From positions 1,240,001-1,304,000 of the forward strand of contig NZ_CP149787.1 of NCBI RefSeq assembly GCF_037914945.1: a stretch of 64,000 nucleotides of DNA. Direction: 5' to 3'. Source of the stretch: Haloterrigena sp. KLK7. GTDB taxonomy: Archaea; Halobacteriota; Halobacteria; Halobacteriales; Natrialbaceae. The notes beneath the pieces are model-generated. The model saw only the letters and a program-made list of their open reading frames with translations, did not search any database and was not told the DNA's origin. The first letter of the stretch is position 1, and every line of letters starts with the position of its first letter. Below are positions 41,960 through 51,178 of this stretch, piece after piece. The position numbers and the translations under genes were made by a program.

Positions 41960-42928
41960 CTACGGGCCCGCAGTCCGCTCGAGATAGCGCGTCACGCCCT
42001 CGAGCGTCGCCTCGCTCAGATCGGTCGTGTACGTCCAGTTCTCGACGCCTTCGGTTCCGCCGTGGCGGTGGAACGCCGAGTGGTCGTAGCAGCCGGTACC
42101 GTGGAATCGGGTGCCGGCGCCGATCTCCTCCCGACCGGCGTAGGCGGACGCCATCGGGGAGATGCGCAGCGTCTCGTCGTCGACCCGGACCGCTTCTCCG
42201 AGGTCGTGATCGCACGGAGAGCCCCCGACCGCCTCGACCACGTCGGCCGAGAGGAACGTGTGCAGCGTCTCGTGGATCGCCATGTTCCGCGTGACGTCCC
42301 GGGAGTCCCAGCGCTCGCTCGCGCCGACGTTCGCCACCGTCAGCGCGTCGCCGGAGGTCCCGTCGGCGTCGTCGCCGACGTGCGCGTTCGGCGACAGCGT
42401 CCCGCCGTAGCCGACCCGATAGTTCAGCGGCTCCCAACACAGGAGGAGGTGACAGGTCGATCCCGTCAGCGCGTCGCGCTCCCGCAGCCGGCGGTGGAAC
42501 CCGTCGAGGACCGCCTCGAAGGACGGAACGACGACGTCGGACGGGCGCTGCACCGCCGAGCGCGCGAGCCGAACCGACCCGCCGCGCTCGACGCGGAGAT
42601 CGGGGGACTCGAGTCGCGAGCGCTCGCGGGCGTAGTCGCGGACCTGCTCGAGGGCGTCATCGACGGCCCCCAGCGCGTCCCGCAGCGCCGGCGGCCAGCC
42701 GTCCGAACCGGCGACGGCGCTTCGCAGTCGGATCCGCAACGGAAGCGATCCGGAATAGACGCGAACCTGCACCGATGTGTCGCCAGTAGCGTCAGCCATC
42801 GGTCGCGCGTCTGCTCGGGACCACGAGACGGCGGCCGCACCGCCGACGGCGGCCAGCACCTCTCGACGCGAGACGACGCGCCCGCTCTCGGCCGCGTCGG
42901 CGAGTCGAGTCGGCAGTGACGGTGTCAC
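41960..42928 (-). CDS. Tat-exported HExxH metallopeptidase-like protein
   Basis: 322 residues from a GTG start. [17 protein letters not shown] (20-36) is a twin-arginine signal. The central motif [13 protein letters not shown] contains HExxH, followed by CDHDLGE, a likely third ligand region, and [14 protein letters not shown] near the C-terminus. This is the layout of a secreted zincin, but none of the named families fits exactly. It is divergent from nothing close; thpR lies upstream on the same strand. Substrate unknown. Confidence 0.65.
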   Translation of the reverse strand: MTPSLPTRLADAAESGRVVSRREVLAAVGGAAAVSWSRADARPMADATGDTSVQVRVYSGSLPLRIRLRSAVAGSDGWPPALRDALGAVDDALEQVRDYARERSRLESPDLRVERGGSVRLARSAVQRPSDVVVPSFEAVLDGFHRRLRERDALTGSTCHLLLCWEPLNYRVGYGGTLSPNAHVGDDADGTSGDALTVANVGASERWDSRDVTRNMAIHETLHTFLSADVVEAVGGSPCDHDLGEAVRVDDETLRISPMASAYAGREEIGAGTRFHGTGCYDHSAFHRHGGTEGVENWTYTTDLSEATLEGVTRYLERTAGP

Positions 42929-43035
42929 GAGCGATCGACGGCGGGCTCGGCCATCGTGTGCGGTCGCTACGCGAGGGATCGGTATCGATGTCGACCCTGC
43001 ATTCGCCGAACCGTCGTCGCCGCCGTCACGGCCGA

Positions 43036-43593
43036 CTACTCGAGGGAGAACGACTCGACCGTCGAGTACACCGGGCCCGAATCGGTGAGGGTGCTCTCGG
43101 TCAGACGAACCTCGTCGACCGTCGTCTCGCCGATCGTCGGGTCGCGCTCGCGGACGAGTTCCTGGACGCGGTCCTTGCCGCCGGCGTGTTCCATTCGCGC
43201 GAGCGTGACGTGGGGCGTGAAGTCGTGGGACTCCGCCTCGAACCCCATCGCCGTCGTTCGCTCCTCGATGGCCTCGTGGAGGCGCGTGAGTTCCTCGCCG
43301 CCGGTCTCGGTCCCGAACCAGACCACGCTGATGTAGTCGAGGCTCGGGAAGACGCCGAGTCCGCCGTAGCGGACCGGAACGGGATCGACGTCGGCGTCCG
43401 CGACCGCGGCCTCGAGCTCCCGCTCGAGGGTCGGTAGCCGATCCTCGGTGACCTCGCCGAGGAACTTCAGCGTGATGTGGGCCTGTTCGGGGTCAGTGAA
43501 GTTCAGCCCGCTCGCGTCCTCGAACTCGGCTTGCAGGTCGGCGACCGGCTCCGCGAGGTCGTCGGGCAGGTCGACGCTGACGAACAGTCGCAT
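43036..43593 (-). CDS. thpR: RNA 2',3'-cyclic phosphodiesterase
   Basis: 185 residues of the 2H phosphoesterase superfamily. The two His-x-Thr motifs are present: AHITLKFLGEV (about 39) and PHVTLARM (about 126). RLFVSVDLPD starts the fold. It hydrolyses 2',3'-cyclic phosphate ends of RNA, with possible RNA-ligase-like roles, and is close to the usual length of 180-190. Confidence 0.92.
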   Translation of the reverse strand: MRLFVSVDLPDDLAEPVADLQAEFEDASGLNFTDPEQAHITLKFLGEVTEDRLPTLERELEAAVADADVDPVPVRYGGLGVFPSLDYISVVWFGTETGGEELTRLHEAIEERTTAMGFEAESHDFTPHVTLARMEHAGGKDRVQELVRERDPTIGETTVDEVRLTESTLTDSGPVYSTVESFSLE

Positions 43594-43642
43594 ATCGGGC
43601 GTCCGGTCGGCAAGCTATTGAATCGTGCGCCAGGCGGCCGCG

Positions 43643-43673
43643 GCGTCGGCGCGGCGATCGTCGCCGCCGACGC
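43643..43673 (-). terminator. Strong stem-loop between lipoprotein gene and thpR
   Basis: GCGTCGG at 43643-43649 pairs with CCGACGC at 43667-43673, with an inner CGGCGA/TCGCCG stem. It lies just downstream of the lipoprotein stop on the minus strand. No T-run follows, so it may stabilise or end that message rather than be a classical terminator. Confidence 0.4.
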
Positions 43674-43720
43674 GGACGAAAGCAGAGTGCACAGCTATTC
43701 AGTCGACGGTCCGGGACCGA

Positions 43721-44494
43721 TCACTCGAACTCGTCCTCGAGGTCGCTGAAGTCCTCGATGACGTGGTAGCTGATCAGGTCGGCCGGCCCGTCCTGTGCGA
43801 TACCGATCACGAGGCTCTGCTCGTCGGTGTTGTCGACCGACACCGTGTCGGTCTTGCTCGGTCCGCTCTGGGACGGATCGTCGGTCTCGTTCTCGCCGTC
43901 GGTCTCGTTCCCATCAGTTTCGTTTCCACCGGTTTCGTTCCCGTCAGTCTCGCCGTCAGCGTCCTCGACGACCGTCGATTCGTCCTCGGACACGTTGGCG
44001 CCGTCGGACTCGTTCGCCAACGTCTCGTCGGCCGTCGATTCGGACTCGTTCGTCTCGTTACCGGCGTCGGACTCGCTCGAGCCGTCGTTCGTCTCCTCCT
44101 CGAGGGGGTCGTCGAGCGCGACCGTGACCTCGTAGTCGCCGGTGCCGGTCCAGACGTCGTCGTATTGGACCGTCGCCTCGGTGTTCTCGTCGGACTCGTC
44201 GTCCTCGGGCGGGGCCTCGAGATCGAACGTCTCCTCGAGGACGGTCTCGTCGTCGGGGTCGACGACCTCGATCGTCCCGCTGACCGACTGATCGGCGCCG
44301 TTGAAGACGTTCACCTCCTGCAGCGCCATGTCGGCGAGGAAGTCGGCGACCGCCGAACAGCCGGCGAGCGAGACCAGCGCCGTCGCGCTCCCGGCGGCGA
44401 CGAACGTGCGCCGGGAGAGGAGGCGATCGGTTCGGGAGCGGTCCGTCGACGCGGAGGGCGTCGCTGTCGATCGGGGGCGGTTTGGCGGGGACAT
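43721..44494 (-). CDS. Tat lipoprotein with Asn/Glu/Thr-rich linker
   Basis: 257 residues. SRRTFVAAGSATALVSLAGC is a twin-arginine signal with lipobox. Residues 45-120 look like a small beta domain (NVFNGADQSVSGTIEVVDPDDETVLEE is its recognisable run, in part). Residues about 130-220 are acidic low complexity with repeated NETDG and NETGG units. A short C-terminal domain follows (SLVIGIAQDGPADLISYHV). Similar two-part lipoproteins are common in haloarchaea. Function unknown. The upstream inverted repeat at 44499-44518 lies immediately before the start. Confidence 0.6.
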   Translation of the reverse strand: MSPPNRPRSTATPSASTDRSRTDRLLSRRTFVAAGSATALVSLAGCSAVADFLADMALQEVNVFNGADQSVSGTIEVVDPDDETVLEETFDLEAPPEDDESDENTEATVQYDDVWTGTGDYEVTVALDDPLEEETNDGSSESDAGNETNESESTADETLANESDGANVSEDESTVVEDADGETDGNETGGNETDGNETDGENETDDPSQSGPSKTDTVSVDNTDEQSLVIGIAQDGPADLISYHVIEDFSDLEDEFE

Positions 44495-44498
44495 GCCA

Positions 44499-44518
44499 CC
44501 TAACACTAATCGGTTAGG
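44499..44518. promoter_or_regulatory. CCTAAC/GTTAGG inverted repeat at a lipoprotein start
   Basis: CCTAAC at 44499-44504 and GTTAGG at 44513-44518 face each other across 8 bases, touching the lipoprotein ATG (44494). The arms face the opposite way to the TTAGG...CCTAA operators of the siderophore operon, so it is probably not the same regulator. Confidence 0.35.
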
Positions 44519-44594
44519 TTACAAAAATTTTCGTATTGACACATTATGGTCGCGACTGCAGTCGCGGTCGGATACCCCCTCAATCGCCCGACGG

Positions 44595-45401
44595 TCAGAG
44601 GTCGGTGTTCCTGAAGCGGAGATAGCCGATCGCGACGGGACCGAGGATCCAGCCCGCCAGAACGAGCAGTGCGGTCCAGGAGTTGACGACCGACGGCGCC
44701 TCCGCGGCGAGGTGGGCATGCGTGGAATCGAACTCGAAGCGCACGGCGACGAGGTGTCGGTACGCTTCGCTCGGCGACGCCAACTGGAGGGCCACCGCCC
44801 AGTCGGGGATCGGCGAAGGGGTGTTGAAGCGGAACAGAACCGCCACGATCGTATCCACCAGCCAGATCCAGGCCCGATCGAGCGCGACGTAGAGGCCGAT
44901 CGCCCTGACGAGAACCTGTCGATCGGTCGCGAAGCTCATCGAGCAGGCGAGCGCGATCGACACGAACGCGACGCCGTACAGCGCGGTGGCGCCGACGAAG
45001 CCCAGATACGACAGCGGCGCGGCGGACTCGTACTGCGTGAGAGCGACCGCGCCGACGACGACGAGCCCGGCGACCAGCGGGAGTCCGAGCACGAGCGAGC
45101 GACCGACGAGTTTCCCGGCGACGAAGTCCCGCCGGGACTGTGGGAGCGACAGCGCGAGGACGAGGCTCCCCGATTCGCGCTCGTAGAGAACGGCCTTGTA
45201 GCCCAGCACGATGCCCACCAGCGGCACGAGTCCGTAGACGGTCGCGAACGTCGTCTCGACGAACGCGGCGAACGCTCCGGAGTCCGGACCGAAGACCGCG
45301 CTCCTGAGGACGAGCAGTCCCGCGAGCGCCGCGAGGGCCCAGATCGTCCGCGAGCGGATCGAGTCTCGGACGTCCTTCCGCGCGGTCGGCCGCCAGTTCA
45401 T
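44595..45401 (-). CDS. ABC-2 type transporter permease
   Basis: 268 residues with six membrane segments. GYKAVLYERESGSLVLALSLP is the ABC-2 coupling region, followed by SRRDFVAGKLVGRSL. It ends VAIGYLRFRNTDL. It is closely related to the permease at 45496-46320 (both share GKLVGRSL and the GYLRFRNTDL end), so the two are duplicates and may form the heterodimeric membrane part of one exporter, last in the leftward operon. Confidence 0.85.
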   Translation of the reverse strand: MNWRPTARKDVRDSIRSRTIWALAALAGLLVLRSAVFGPDSGAFAAFVETTFATVYGLVPLVGIVLGYKAVLYERESGSLVLALSLPQSRRDFVAGKLVGRSLVLGLPLVAGLVVVGAVALTQYESAAPLSYLGFVGATALYGVAFVSIALACSMSFATDRQVLVRAIGLYVALDRAWIWLVDTIVAVLFRFNTPSPIPDWAVALQLASPSEAYRHLVAVRFEFDSTHAHLAAEAPSVVNSWTALLVLAGWILGPVAIGYLRFRNTDL

Positions 45402-45495
45402 CCGCGATCACCGCCGCTTGCGGGCGCTCGAGGGAGTGGCCCGCTGCCGGAGAGCGTTCGGAGGGTCGTACTACCGTTGGAGGGTGCTCGATCGA

Positions 45496-46320
45496 TCATA
45501 GGTCCGTGTTTCGAAACCGCAGGTAGCCGAACGCGATCGGAACGACGGTCCAGGCGAGGAACAGCGCGAGCGCGAGCCACTCGCTCAAGTACCAGGCGTT
45601 CGATCCGGCGTAGGCGCCGGCGCTCCCGTCGACGAAGAACCCGGTCAACAGCCGATCGTACAGCGTCACCGGATTCAGGCCGAACAGGAACAGTACCGCG
45701 TCGGGCAACTCGCCGTCGACGAGTCCGATCGCCTCGAGGCCGTACCGCAGGGCCGACCGAGCGGCGCCCCAGACGGGGACGAACAGCCCGTACGCGCCGA
45801 AGGCACCGACGGTCGCGAGGTGCTTCGATCGCGTGAGCATCGACATCGCGGTCGCGATCCCGGTGAAGATCCAGCCGTAGAGGACGGTCAGCGCGATAAA
45901 GGCCAGATACCAGCCCGACGAGAGCGAGCCGAAGGGGTAGACGACGAGCGCGCCGGCGACGGTCAGGGCGGCGACGAGCGTCGTCGCGAACGCGAGCGAG
46001 CGGCCGACGAGTTTTCCGAGCACGAGGTCCCGACGGCTGTAGGGCAACGACAACAGCAGCGTCAACTGCCCCGACGTCCGCTCGGTGACGATGGCGCCGT
46101 AGCCGAGAAAGACACCGATCAGCGGCAGGAGGTAATCGACGCTCCCGGTCAGGAAGCCGAATCCGACGAACGCCTTCGTCGTGAACGGCTCGCTGCCCAG
46201 GACCGGGTACAGGTACCCGCTCAGGACGCAGGCGCCGGCGAGCGCCCACAGCAACCACCGGATCGCTCGGGAGTCGCCGGTCGCCGCATACTCCCGGCGA
46301 GCGATCGTCGTCCACGACAT
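45496..46320 (-). CDS. ABC-2 type transporter permease
   Basis: 274 residues, six membrane segments. FLGYGAIVTERTSGQLTLLLSLP is the ABC-2 coupling region and GKLVGRSL follows. The ATG overlaps the stop of the ATPase gene (ATGA), so translation is coupled. Partner of the permease at 44595-45401. Confidence 0.85.
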   Translation of the reverse strand: MSWTTIARREYAATGDSRAIRWLLWALAGACVLSGYLYPVLGSEPFTTKAFVGFGFLTGSVDYLLPLIGVFLGYGAIVTERTSGQLTLLLSLPYSRRDLVLGKLVGRSLAFATTLVAALTVAGALVVYPFGSLSSGWYLAFIALTVLYGWIFTGIATAMSMLTRSKHLATVGAFGAYGLFVPVWGAARSALRYGLEAIGLVDGELPDAVLFLFGLNPVTLYDRLLTGFFVDGSAGAYAGSNAWYLSEWLALALFLAWTVVPIAFGYLRFRNTDL

Positions 46321-47236
46321 CAGCTCGCTCCGCTCGTGTACTCGACGAACATCTCCTCGAGCGACGCCTCCTCGGTCCGGAAGTTCTCGACGTCGACTCC
46401 GGACTCGTTGAGCGCGACCAGCACGTCCATCTTGGCGTCGTTCGAACAGGTCACCTCGACCCGGTCGGCCTCCGGGTTCGGCCAGGCGCGCTCGACGCCC
46501 GCGAGGGATTCGACCGCCTCGAGGTCGCTCTCGTCGACGCGGTCGACCGTGATCAACAGCTTCGTCGCACCGCCGACCGACCGGCGCAGCCCCTCGATCG
46601 TGTCCGTCGCGACGAGTTCGCCGTCGTAGAGGATGCCGACGCGGTCACAGACCGCCTCGACCTGTTCCAAGATGTGACTCGAGAAGAAGACGGTCGCGCC
46701 GCGCTCGCGTTCCTCCCGGATGACGGTGCGGATCTGCTTGATCCCGTGCGGGTCGAGACCGCTGGTGGGCTCGTCGAGGACGAGCAGGTCCGGTTCGCCG
46801 ACCAACGCCATGCCGAGGACGAGCCGCTGAGCCATCCCCTTCGAGTAGCCGCCGGCCCGTTGGTCGGCCGCGTCGCGGATGCCGACCCGATCGAGAACGG
46901 CCATCGGTTCGACGTCGGCGTCTTTCGCCTCGATCGCGTACTCGACGTGCTGGCGGCCGGTCAGTCGGTCGTAGACGGTGTACCCGTCCGGGAGGACGCC
47001 CATACGGGACTTGGCCGCGACGGACTCCGCCTGGCAGTCGTGCCCGAAGATCGCCGCCCGACCGGTGTCCGGCTGAGCGAAGTCGAGGAAGACGTTAATC
47101 AGCGTCGACTTCCCCGCGCACCGTTGGGGCCGAGGAAGCCGAAGATCTCGCCCTCGTCGACCGTCAGATCGACGCGATCGAGCGCCGTCACGGTCCCGTA
47201 CCGCTTCGAGACGTTCTCGACCGTTATTGCAGCCAT
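46320..47236 (-). pseudogene. ABC exporter ATPase, frameshifted inside the P-loop
   Basis: From the ATG at 47236 the frame gives [14 protein letters not shown]...[12 protein letters not shown], the start of an ABC-2 ATPase. After codon GCG there are two extra bases (within GCGCGC at 47115-47119, plus strand CCGCGC). The frame then changes and continues as GKSTLINVF..., SKGMAQRLVLGMAL (signature), LLVLDEPTSGLDP and SSHILEQVEA. The total length of 917 bases is 3n+2, matching a 2-base insertion. The break is exactly in GPNGAGKST. Either the gene is inactive, the frame is recoded, or the read is wrong. The C-terminal 300 residues otherwise look intact. Confidence 0.75.
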
Positions 47237-47322
47237 ATATTGTTAGTAGTATAACTATTTTATAGCTCTTTATATTCGGTGAATTCGACGGTAATATATC
47301 GGCCACTCCCGAGGTCGCAGCC

Positions 47323-47328
47323 CTTAAC
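47323..47328 (+). promoter_or_regulatory. TATA-like box for the TPR gene
   Basis: CTTAAC lies 25-30 bases before the ATG at 47353, the leaderless spacing. The adjacent 47237-47290 stretch, upstream of the divergent ATPase gene, is unusually AT-rich, with CTATAAAATAG palindromic sequence. Confidence 0.45.
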
Positions 47329-47352
47329 AGTCGTCACCGCTAGTTTCCGACA

Positions 47353-48243
47353 ATGACTGACCGAGAAGGCGATCGCGAGGGCGATCACCGATTCTCCGAC
47401 GGCGACGGATTCGACGACGCCTACGAGGAGTTCGATCTGGACCCGCCGGAACTGGCCGTCGATCCGGGAAAGGTCGACCCCGTCGACTCGCGGGTCGTCA
47501 CCGACACGCTCGACGACCAGAACATCGCCAAGGACGACGTCGACGCCGAGGAGTTGCTCGACGTCGGCCTGAACTACATGCAGATCAACCGCTACGAGCA
47601 GGCCACCGACGCCTTCGAGCGGACCGCCCAGTTCGCCGAGGACGAGCGCGTAGAGCAGGAGGCGTGGGTGAACAAGGGCGTCGCCCACGCCGAACTCGAG
47701 GAGTACGACGCGGCGATCGGTGCCCACCGCGAGGCCATCAACATCGACGACTCGAGCGAGCACGCGGCGACCGCGGAGACGAATCTCGCGTACGCGCTCT
47801 GGGAGTTCGGCGAGACCTCGCAGGCGCTGGACCACGCCGAGCGCGCCGTCGAGATCGACGACCGGTTCGCCGAGGGGTGGTACAACCGCGCGTTCTTCCT
47901 CTCCGAGCGCGGACTGGCCGAGGAGGCGCTGCACTGCATCGACAACGCGATTCGACTGGGCATGCGCAACTCGAAGATCTTAGAGGAAAAGGCCGAGATC
48001 CTCGAGGAGTTGGGCGAGTACGACGAGGCCGAGGAGATCGCCGACGAGGCCATCGAGATGCGCGAGCGCGCCGAACAGCGCGTGATGGAGGAGCGCAGGG
48101 AGATGCAAGGCGAGTCCCTCGGCGACCCCCGATCTCAGTCTCAGTCCCAGCCCCAGCGCCGGCAGGGCCGACAGGACGGGTTCGACATGGCCGACCCCGG
48201 TCAGGCGTCCGACCGCGACGAGGAAGACTGGCGGCTCGAGTAA
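47353..48243 (+). CDS. TPR-repeat protein
   Basis: 296 residues. An acidic N-terminus is followed by tetratricopeptide-like helix pairs: LLDVGLNYMQINRYEQATDAFE, AWVNKGVAHAELEEYDAAIGAH, TNLAYALWEFGETSQALDHAE, AFFLSERGLAEEALHCIDNAI and KAEILEELGEYDEAEEIADEA. The C-terminus is a Gln/Ser/Pro-rich tail. A protein-protein interaction adaptor in the cytoplasm. It ends 3 bases before the DUF424 gene. Confidence 0.85.
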   Translation: MTDREGDREGDHRFSDGDGFDDAYEEFDLDPPELAVDPGKVDPVDSRVVTDTLDDQNIAKDDVDAEELLDVGLNYMQINRYEQATDAFERTAQFAEDERVEQEAWVNKGVAHAELEEYDAAIGAHREAINIDDSSEHAATAETNLAYALWEFGETSQALDHAERAVEIDDRFAEGWYNRAFFLSERGLAEEALHCIDNAIRLGMRNSKILEEKAEILEELGEYDEAEEIADEAIEMRERAEQRVMEERREMQGESLGDPRSQSQSQPQRRQGRQDGFDMADPGQASDRDEEDWRLE

Positions 48244-48246
48244 CGA

Positions 48247-48546
48247 ATGCTCGTCAACGAACGGGAGACACAGGAGGGATTGCTCGTCGCGGTCTGCGAC
48301 GAGGACGTCCTCGGGGAGACCTTCGAGAGCGACGAGATCTCGCTGACCGTCACCGAGGAGTTCTACGGCGGCGAGACCGCCGACGAGAGCGCCGTCGTCG
48401 ACAGCCTCTCGCGGGCGGCCGTCGCCAACATCGTCGGCACGCGCGCCGTCGAACTCGCCATCGAGGAGGGGTTTATCGACGAGGCGAACGTCCTCGAGGT
48501 CGGAACGACGCTCCACGCCCAGTTACTGCGCATGCAGCGGTTCTGA
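48247..48546 (+). CDS. DUF424 domain protein
   Basis: 99 residues. RETQEGLLVAVCDEDVLGETFE, ISLTVTEEFYGGE and AVANIVGTRAVELAIEEGFIDE fit the archaeal DUF424 family (about 95 residues), proposed to have an RNA- or translation-related role. It probably shares a transcript with the TPR gene just upstream. Confidence 0.8.
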   Translation: MLVNERETQEGLLVAVCDEDVLGETFESDEISLTVTEEFYGGETADESAVVDSLSRAAVANIVGTRAVELAIEEGFIDEANVLEVGTTLHAQLLRMQRF

Positions 48547-49006
48547 CGGTCTCGAGGCCTCCGTGGACGTTGCGAGGCGTCGACCGTGTCGGCGGTATCG
48601 AGGGGACGACTCGTTCGCGCCGATCGTCTCGCGTTCGACGACCGGCCGGGACGAATACGTCCGTTCCGAGCCGACTACCGGGTGAATTCTTCCCGGGAGG
48701 ATGGTATCCACACACCGCCATAATAAGTTAGACAACATTACCAAAACAGTTTGGAGACACCGATATGCCGATCGGTCGAGAACACGGAAATGGCAGGGCG
48801 GGATACTGGACGATCTGAGCGCACCCCTGCCGAGGCACCCACCCACCCACCTACCCACCACTCCCACCGACCACCGCTTCCACCACTCCGTCCACTATCC
48901 ACCGTTTCCCGCTTTCCGTTTTTCACACCGCGTCTGGCGTCCGAGACGACGGCTTCGAGTGCCTCGACCGAAGGAGTGTTTTGTCTGGGGACCCTCCGGA
49001 GAGACA
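48547..49006. other. Intergenic region upstream of sufS with a G-quadruplex motif
   Basis: 460 bases without a gene. An AT-rich block near 48718-48755 may hold promoter elements. 48838-48856 is CCCACCCACCCACCTACCC; its complement, GGGTAGGTGGGTGGGTGGG, has four G-triplets separated by 1-5 bases and could form a G-quadruplex on the minus strand. A longer C-rich tract of CCACC-like units follows to about 48905. Confidence 0.5.
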
Positions 49007-50251
49007 ATGAGTCAACAGAACCTCGAGTCGCTCGACGTCGGAGCGATTCGCGACGAGTTCCCCATCCTCGAGCGCGAGTTCGACGGCCAGCAGGTCGTCT
49101 ACCTCGACAACGCGGCGACGACCCAGACCCCCGATTCGGTCGTCGACGCGATGAGCGACTACTACCGCGAGTCCAACGCGAACATCCACCGAGGGATCCA
49201 CCACCTCAGTCAGGAGGCCTCCATCATGTACGAGGAGGCCCACGACCGCGTCGCCGAGTTCATCAACGCCGAGGGCCGCGAGGAGGTCATCTTCACGAAG
49301 AACACGACCGAGGGCGAGAACCTGATCGCCTACGCGTGGGGCCTGAACGAGCTCGGCCCCGGCGACGAGATCGTCCTCACGGAGATGGAACACCACGCCT
49401 CGCTGGTCACGTGGCAACAGATCGGCAAGCGCACCGGCGCCGACGTGAAGTACATCCGGATCGACGAGGACCAGCGCCTCGACATGGATCACGCCCGCGA
49501 GCTCATCACCGACGACACCGCCATCGTCTCGGCGGTCCACGTCTCGAACACGCTGGGCACGGTCAACCCCGTCGCCGAACTGACCGACCTCGCCCACGAG
49601 CACGACGCGCTCTCCTTTATCGACGGCGCGCAGGCGGTCCCCAACCGTCCCGTCGACGTCGCCGAGATCGACGCCGACTTCTACGCCTTCTCGGGCCACA
49701 AGATGGCCGGCCCTACCGGGATCGGCGTCCTCTACGGGAAACAGCACCTGCTCGAGGCGATGGAGCCCTACCTCTACGGCGGCGGCATGATCCGGAAGGT
49801 CACCTTCGAGGACTCCACCTGGGGCGACCTCCCCTGGAAGTTCGAACCCGGGACGCCCCAGATCGCCGAAGCCGTCGGCCTCGAGGCCGCCATCGACTGG
49901 CTCGAGGACATCGGGATGGAACGGATCCAGGCCCACGAGGAGGAGATCGCTCGCTACGCCTACGAGCAACTCGAGGGCGAGGAGGACGTCGAGATCTACG
50001 GCCCCGAACCGGGTCCCGACCGCGGCGGACTGGTCAGCTTCAACGTCGAGGGCGTCCACGCCCACGACCTCGCCTCGATCATGAACGACCACACCATCGC
50101 CGTCCGCGCGGGCGACCACTGTACCCAGCCGCTCCACGACAAGCTGGGCGTGCCGGCCTCGACTCGAGCGTCGTTCTACGTCTACAACACGCGCGAAGAG
50201 GTCGACAAGCTGGTCGCAGCGCTCGAGGACGCGCGCGAGCTGTTCGCGTAA
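49007..50251 (+). CDS. sufS: Cysteine desulfurase SufS
   Basis: 414 residues. YLDNAATTQTPDSVVDAM and NIHRGIHHLSQEAS are SufS-type; FYAFSGHKMAGPTGIGVLYG carries the PLP Lys; RAGDHCTQPLH carries the sulfur-accepting Cys. It takes sulfur from cysteine for iron-sulfur cluster building. Its likely partner scaffold SufU lies 2.9 kb downstream (53162-53581), separated by unrelated genes. The ATG at 49007 is chosen because the conserved N-terminus starts there. Confidence 0.95.
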   Translation: MSQQNLESLDVGAIRDEFPILEREFDGQQVVYLDNAATTQTPDSVVDAMSDYYRESNANIHRGIHHLSQEASIMYEEAHDRVAEFINAEGREEVIFTKNTTEGENLIAYAWGLNELGPGDEIVLTEMEHHASLVTWQQIGKRTGADVKYIRIDEDQRLDMDHARELITDDTAIVSAVHVSNTLGTVNPVAELTDLAHEHDALSFIDGAQAVPNRPVDVAEIDADFYAFSGHKMAGPTGIGVLYGKQHLLEAMEPYLYGGGMIRKVTFEDSTWGDLPWKFEPGTPQIAEAVGLEAAIDWLEDIGMERIQAHEEEIARYAYEQLEGEEDVEIYGPEPGPDRGGLVSFNVEGVHAHDLASIMNDHTIAVRAGDHCTQPLHDKLGVPASTRASFYVYNTREEVDKLVAALEDARELFA

Positions 50252-50596
50252 ACGACTGCTGACTGCGGGACGGTTTCGCGGGTTCTTCGCTCCCGTCCGT
50301 TCGAATCCGACGAACTGCGTCGCGGACACGATTCTACGACTCGAACCGGATAGCGGCAGCGGCGGAAACCAGTCCACGTGCAGTGGCGCGCGCTGTGCCG
50401 CGGTGAACTGCTGTGAACCGCGGCACGAACCCGTGCGAGGGATGAGCGAGTGAGCCCGCGAACGAGCGAATCGGCTGGGGAGGGCGTGGCAACTCCCTGG
50501 TGCCACGATGGGCAGAGCGCTCGAGAAAACCACCGATACGCTAAACGGAATCCGGACTCGCGAAGCTATTACTCGATTCAAACCATTGGCAGGAAC
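50252..50596. other. Intergenic region with a hairpin downstream of sufS
   Basis: 345 bases without a gene. TGCCGCGGT at 50396-50404 pairs with ACCGCGGCA at 50417-50425 across a 12-base loop, a possible 3' end or stability element of sufS. A GAGCGAGTGAGCCC-like low-complexity stretch follows near 50440. Confidence 0.4.
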
Positions 50597-51040
50597 ATGT
50601 CCGGGGCGCCCCTCACGCTTCAACGGGCCGACGAGAGCGCACTCGAGGACATCGAAACCCTGCTCGCCGAGAACGACCTCCCCTCGGCGGACGTCCGAAC
50701 GTCATCCGCGCGGTTCTACGTCGCCTACGACGGGGACGACCGGATCGGCATCGGGGGCCTCGAGCGCTACGGCACCGACGGACTGCTTCGGTCGGTCGTC
50801 GTCGAGCGCTCGGCGCGCGGGAAGGGGTACGGAACGACGCTCTGTGACGCGCTGGAACGGCGAGCTCGAATCGACGGTCTCGAGACGCTGTACCTGCTCA
50901 CGACGACCGCCGCCGGGTTCTTCGCCGGTCGCGGCTACGAGGAACTCGAGCGAAGCGACGCACCGGCCGCGATTCGAAGGACGTCCGAGTTCAGGGAACT
51001 CTGCCCCGCGTCGGCCACGTGTATGCGGAAATCCCTCTGA
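50597..51040 (+). CDS. arsN2: Arsenic-resistance N-acetyltransferase ArsN2-like
   Basis: 147 residues of the GNAT family. RSVVVERSARGKGYGTTLCD contains the acetyl-CoA loop. LYLLTTTAAGFFAGRGYEEL and the conserved end AIRRTSEFRELCPASATCM match the ArsN2 group, which acetylates and inactivates organoarsenical or similar amines. No other ars gene is nearby. The ATG at 50597 fits the fold start; an upstream in-frame stretch is not similar. Confidence 0.8.
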   Translation: MSGAPLTLQRADESALEDIETLLAENDLPSADVRTSSARFYVAYDGDDRIGIGGLERYGTDGLLRSVVVERSARGKGYGTTLCDALERRARIDGLETLYLLTTTAAGFFAGRGYEELERSDAPAAIRRTSEFRELCPASATCMRKSL

Positions 51041-51178
51041 GATCGGTCTCGATAGGACTGGCAGTCGTCTATGACGGAACGGGCTAGCGCTCCACTGACA
51101 GGAACCCGTTCAGCGAGTCGGGTCGTTCTCGTGGCTGACGGGTAACACTTACTTATGAGGCGTGAATAGCTATGAATA

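Noticed and set aside
44499-44518. A further DtxR-type iron operator
   Set aside because: The arms are CCTAAC...GTTAGG, the reverse of the TTAGG...CCTAA geometry at 62805-62854, so the same regulator is unlikely to bind.
46320-47306. Treating the ABC ATPase as a 328-residue gene starting at 47306
   Set aside because: That reading begins with sequence unrelated to ABC proteins; the true N-terminus lies in another frame from the ATG at 47236, so a frameshift explains it better.
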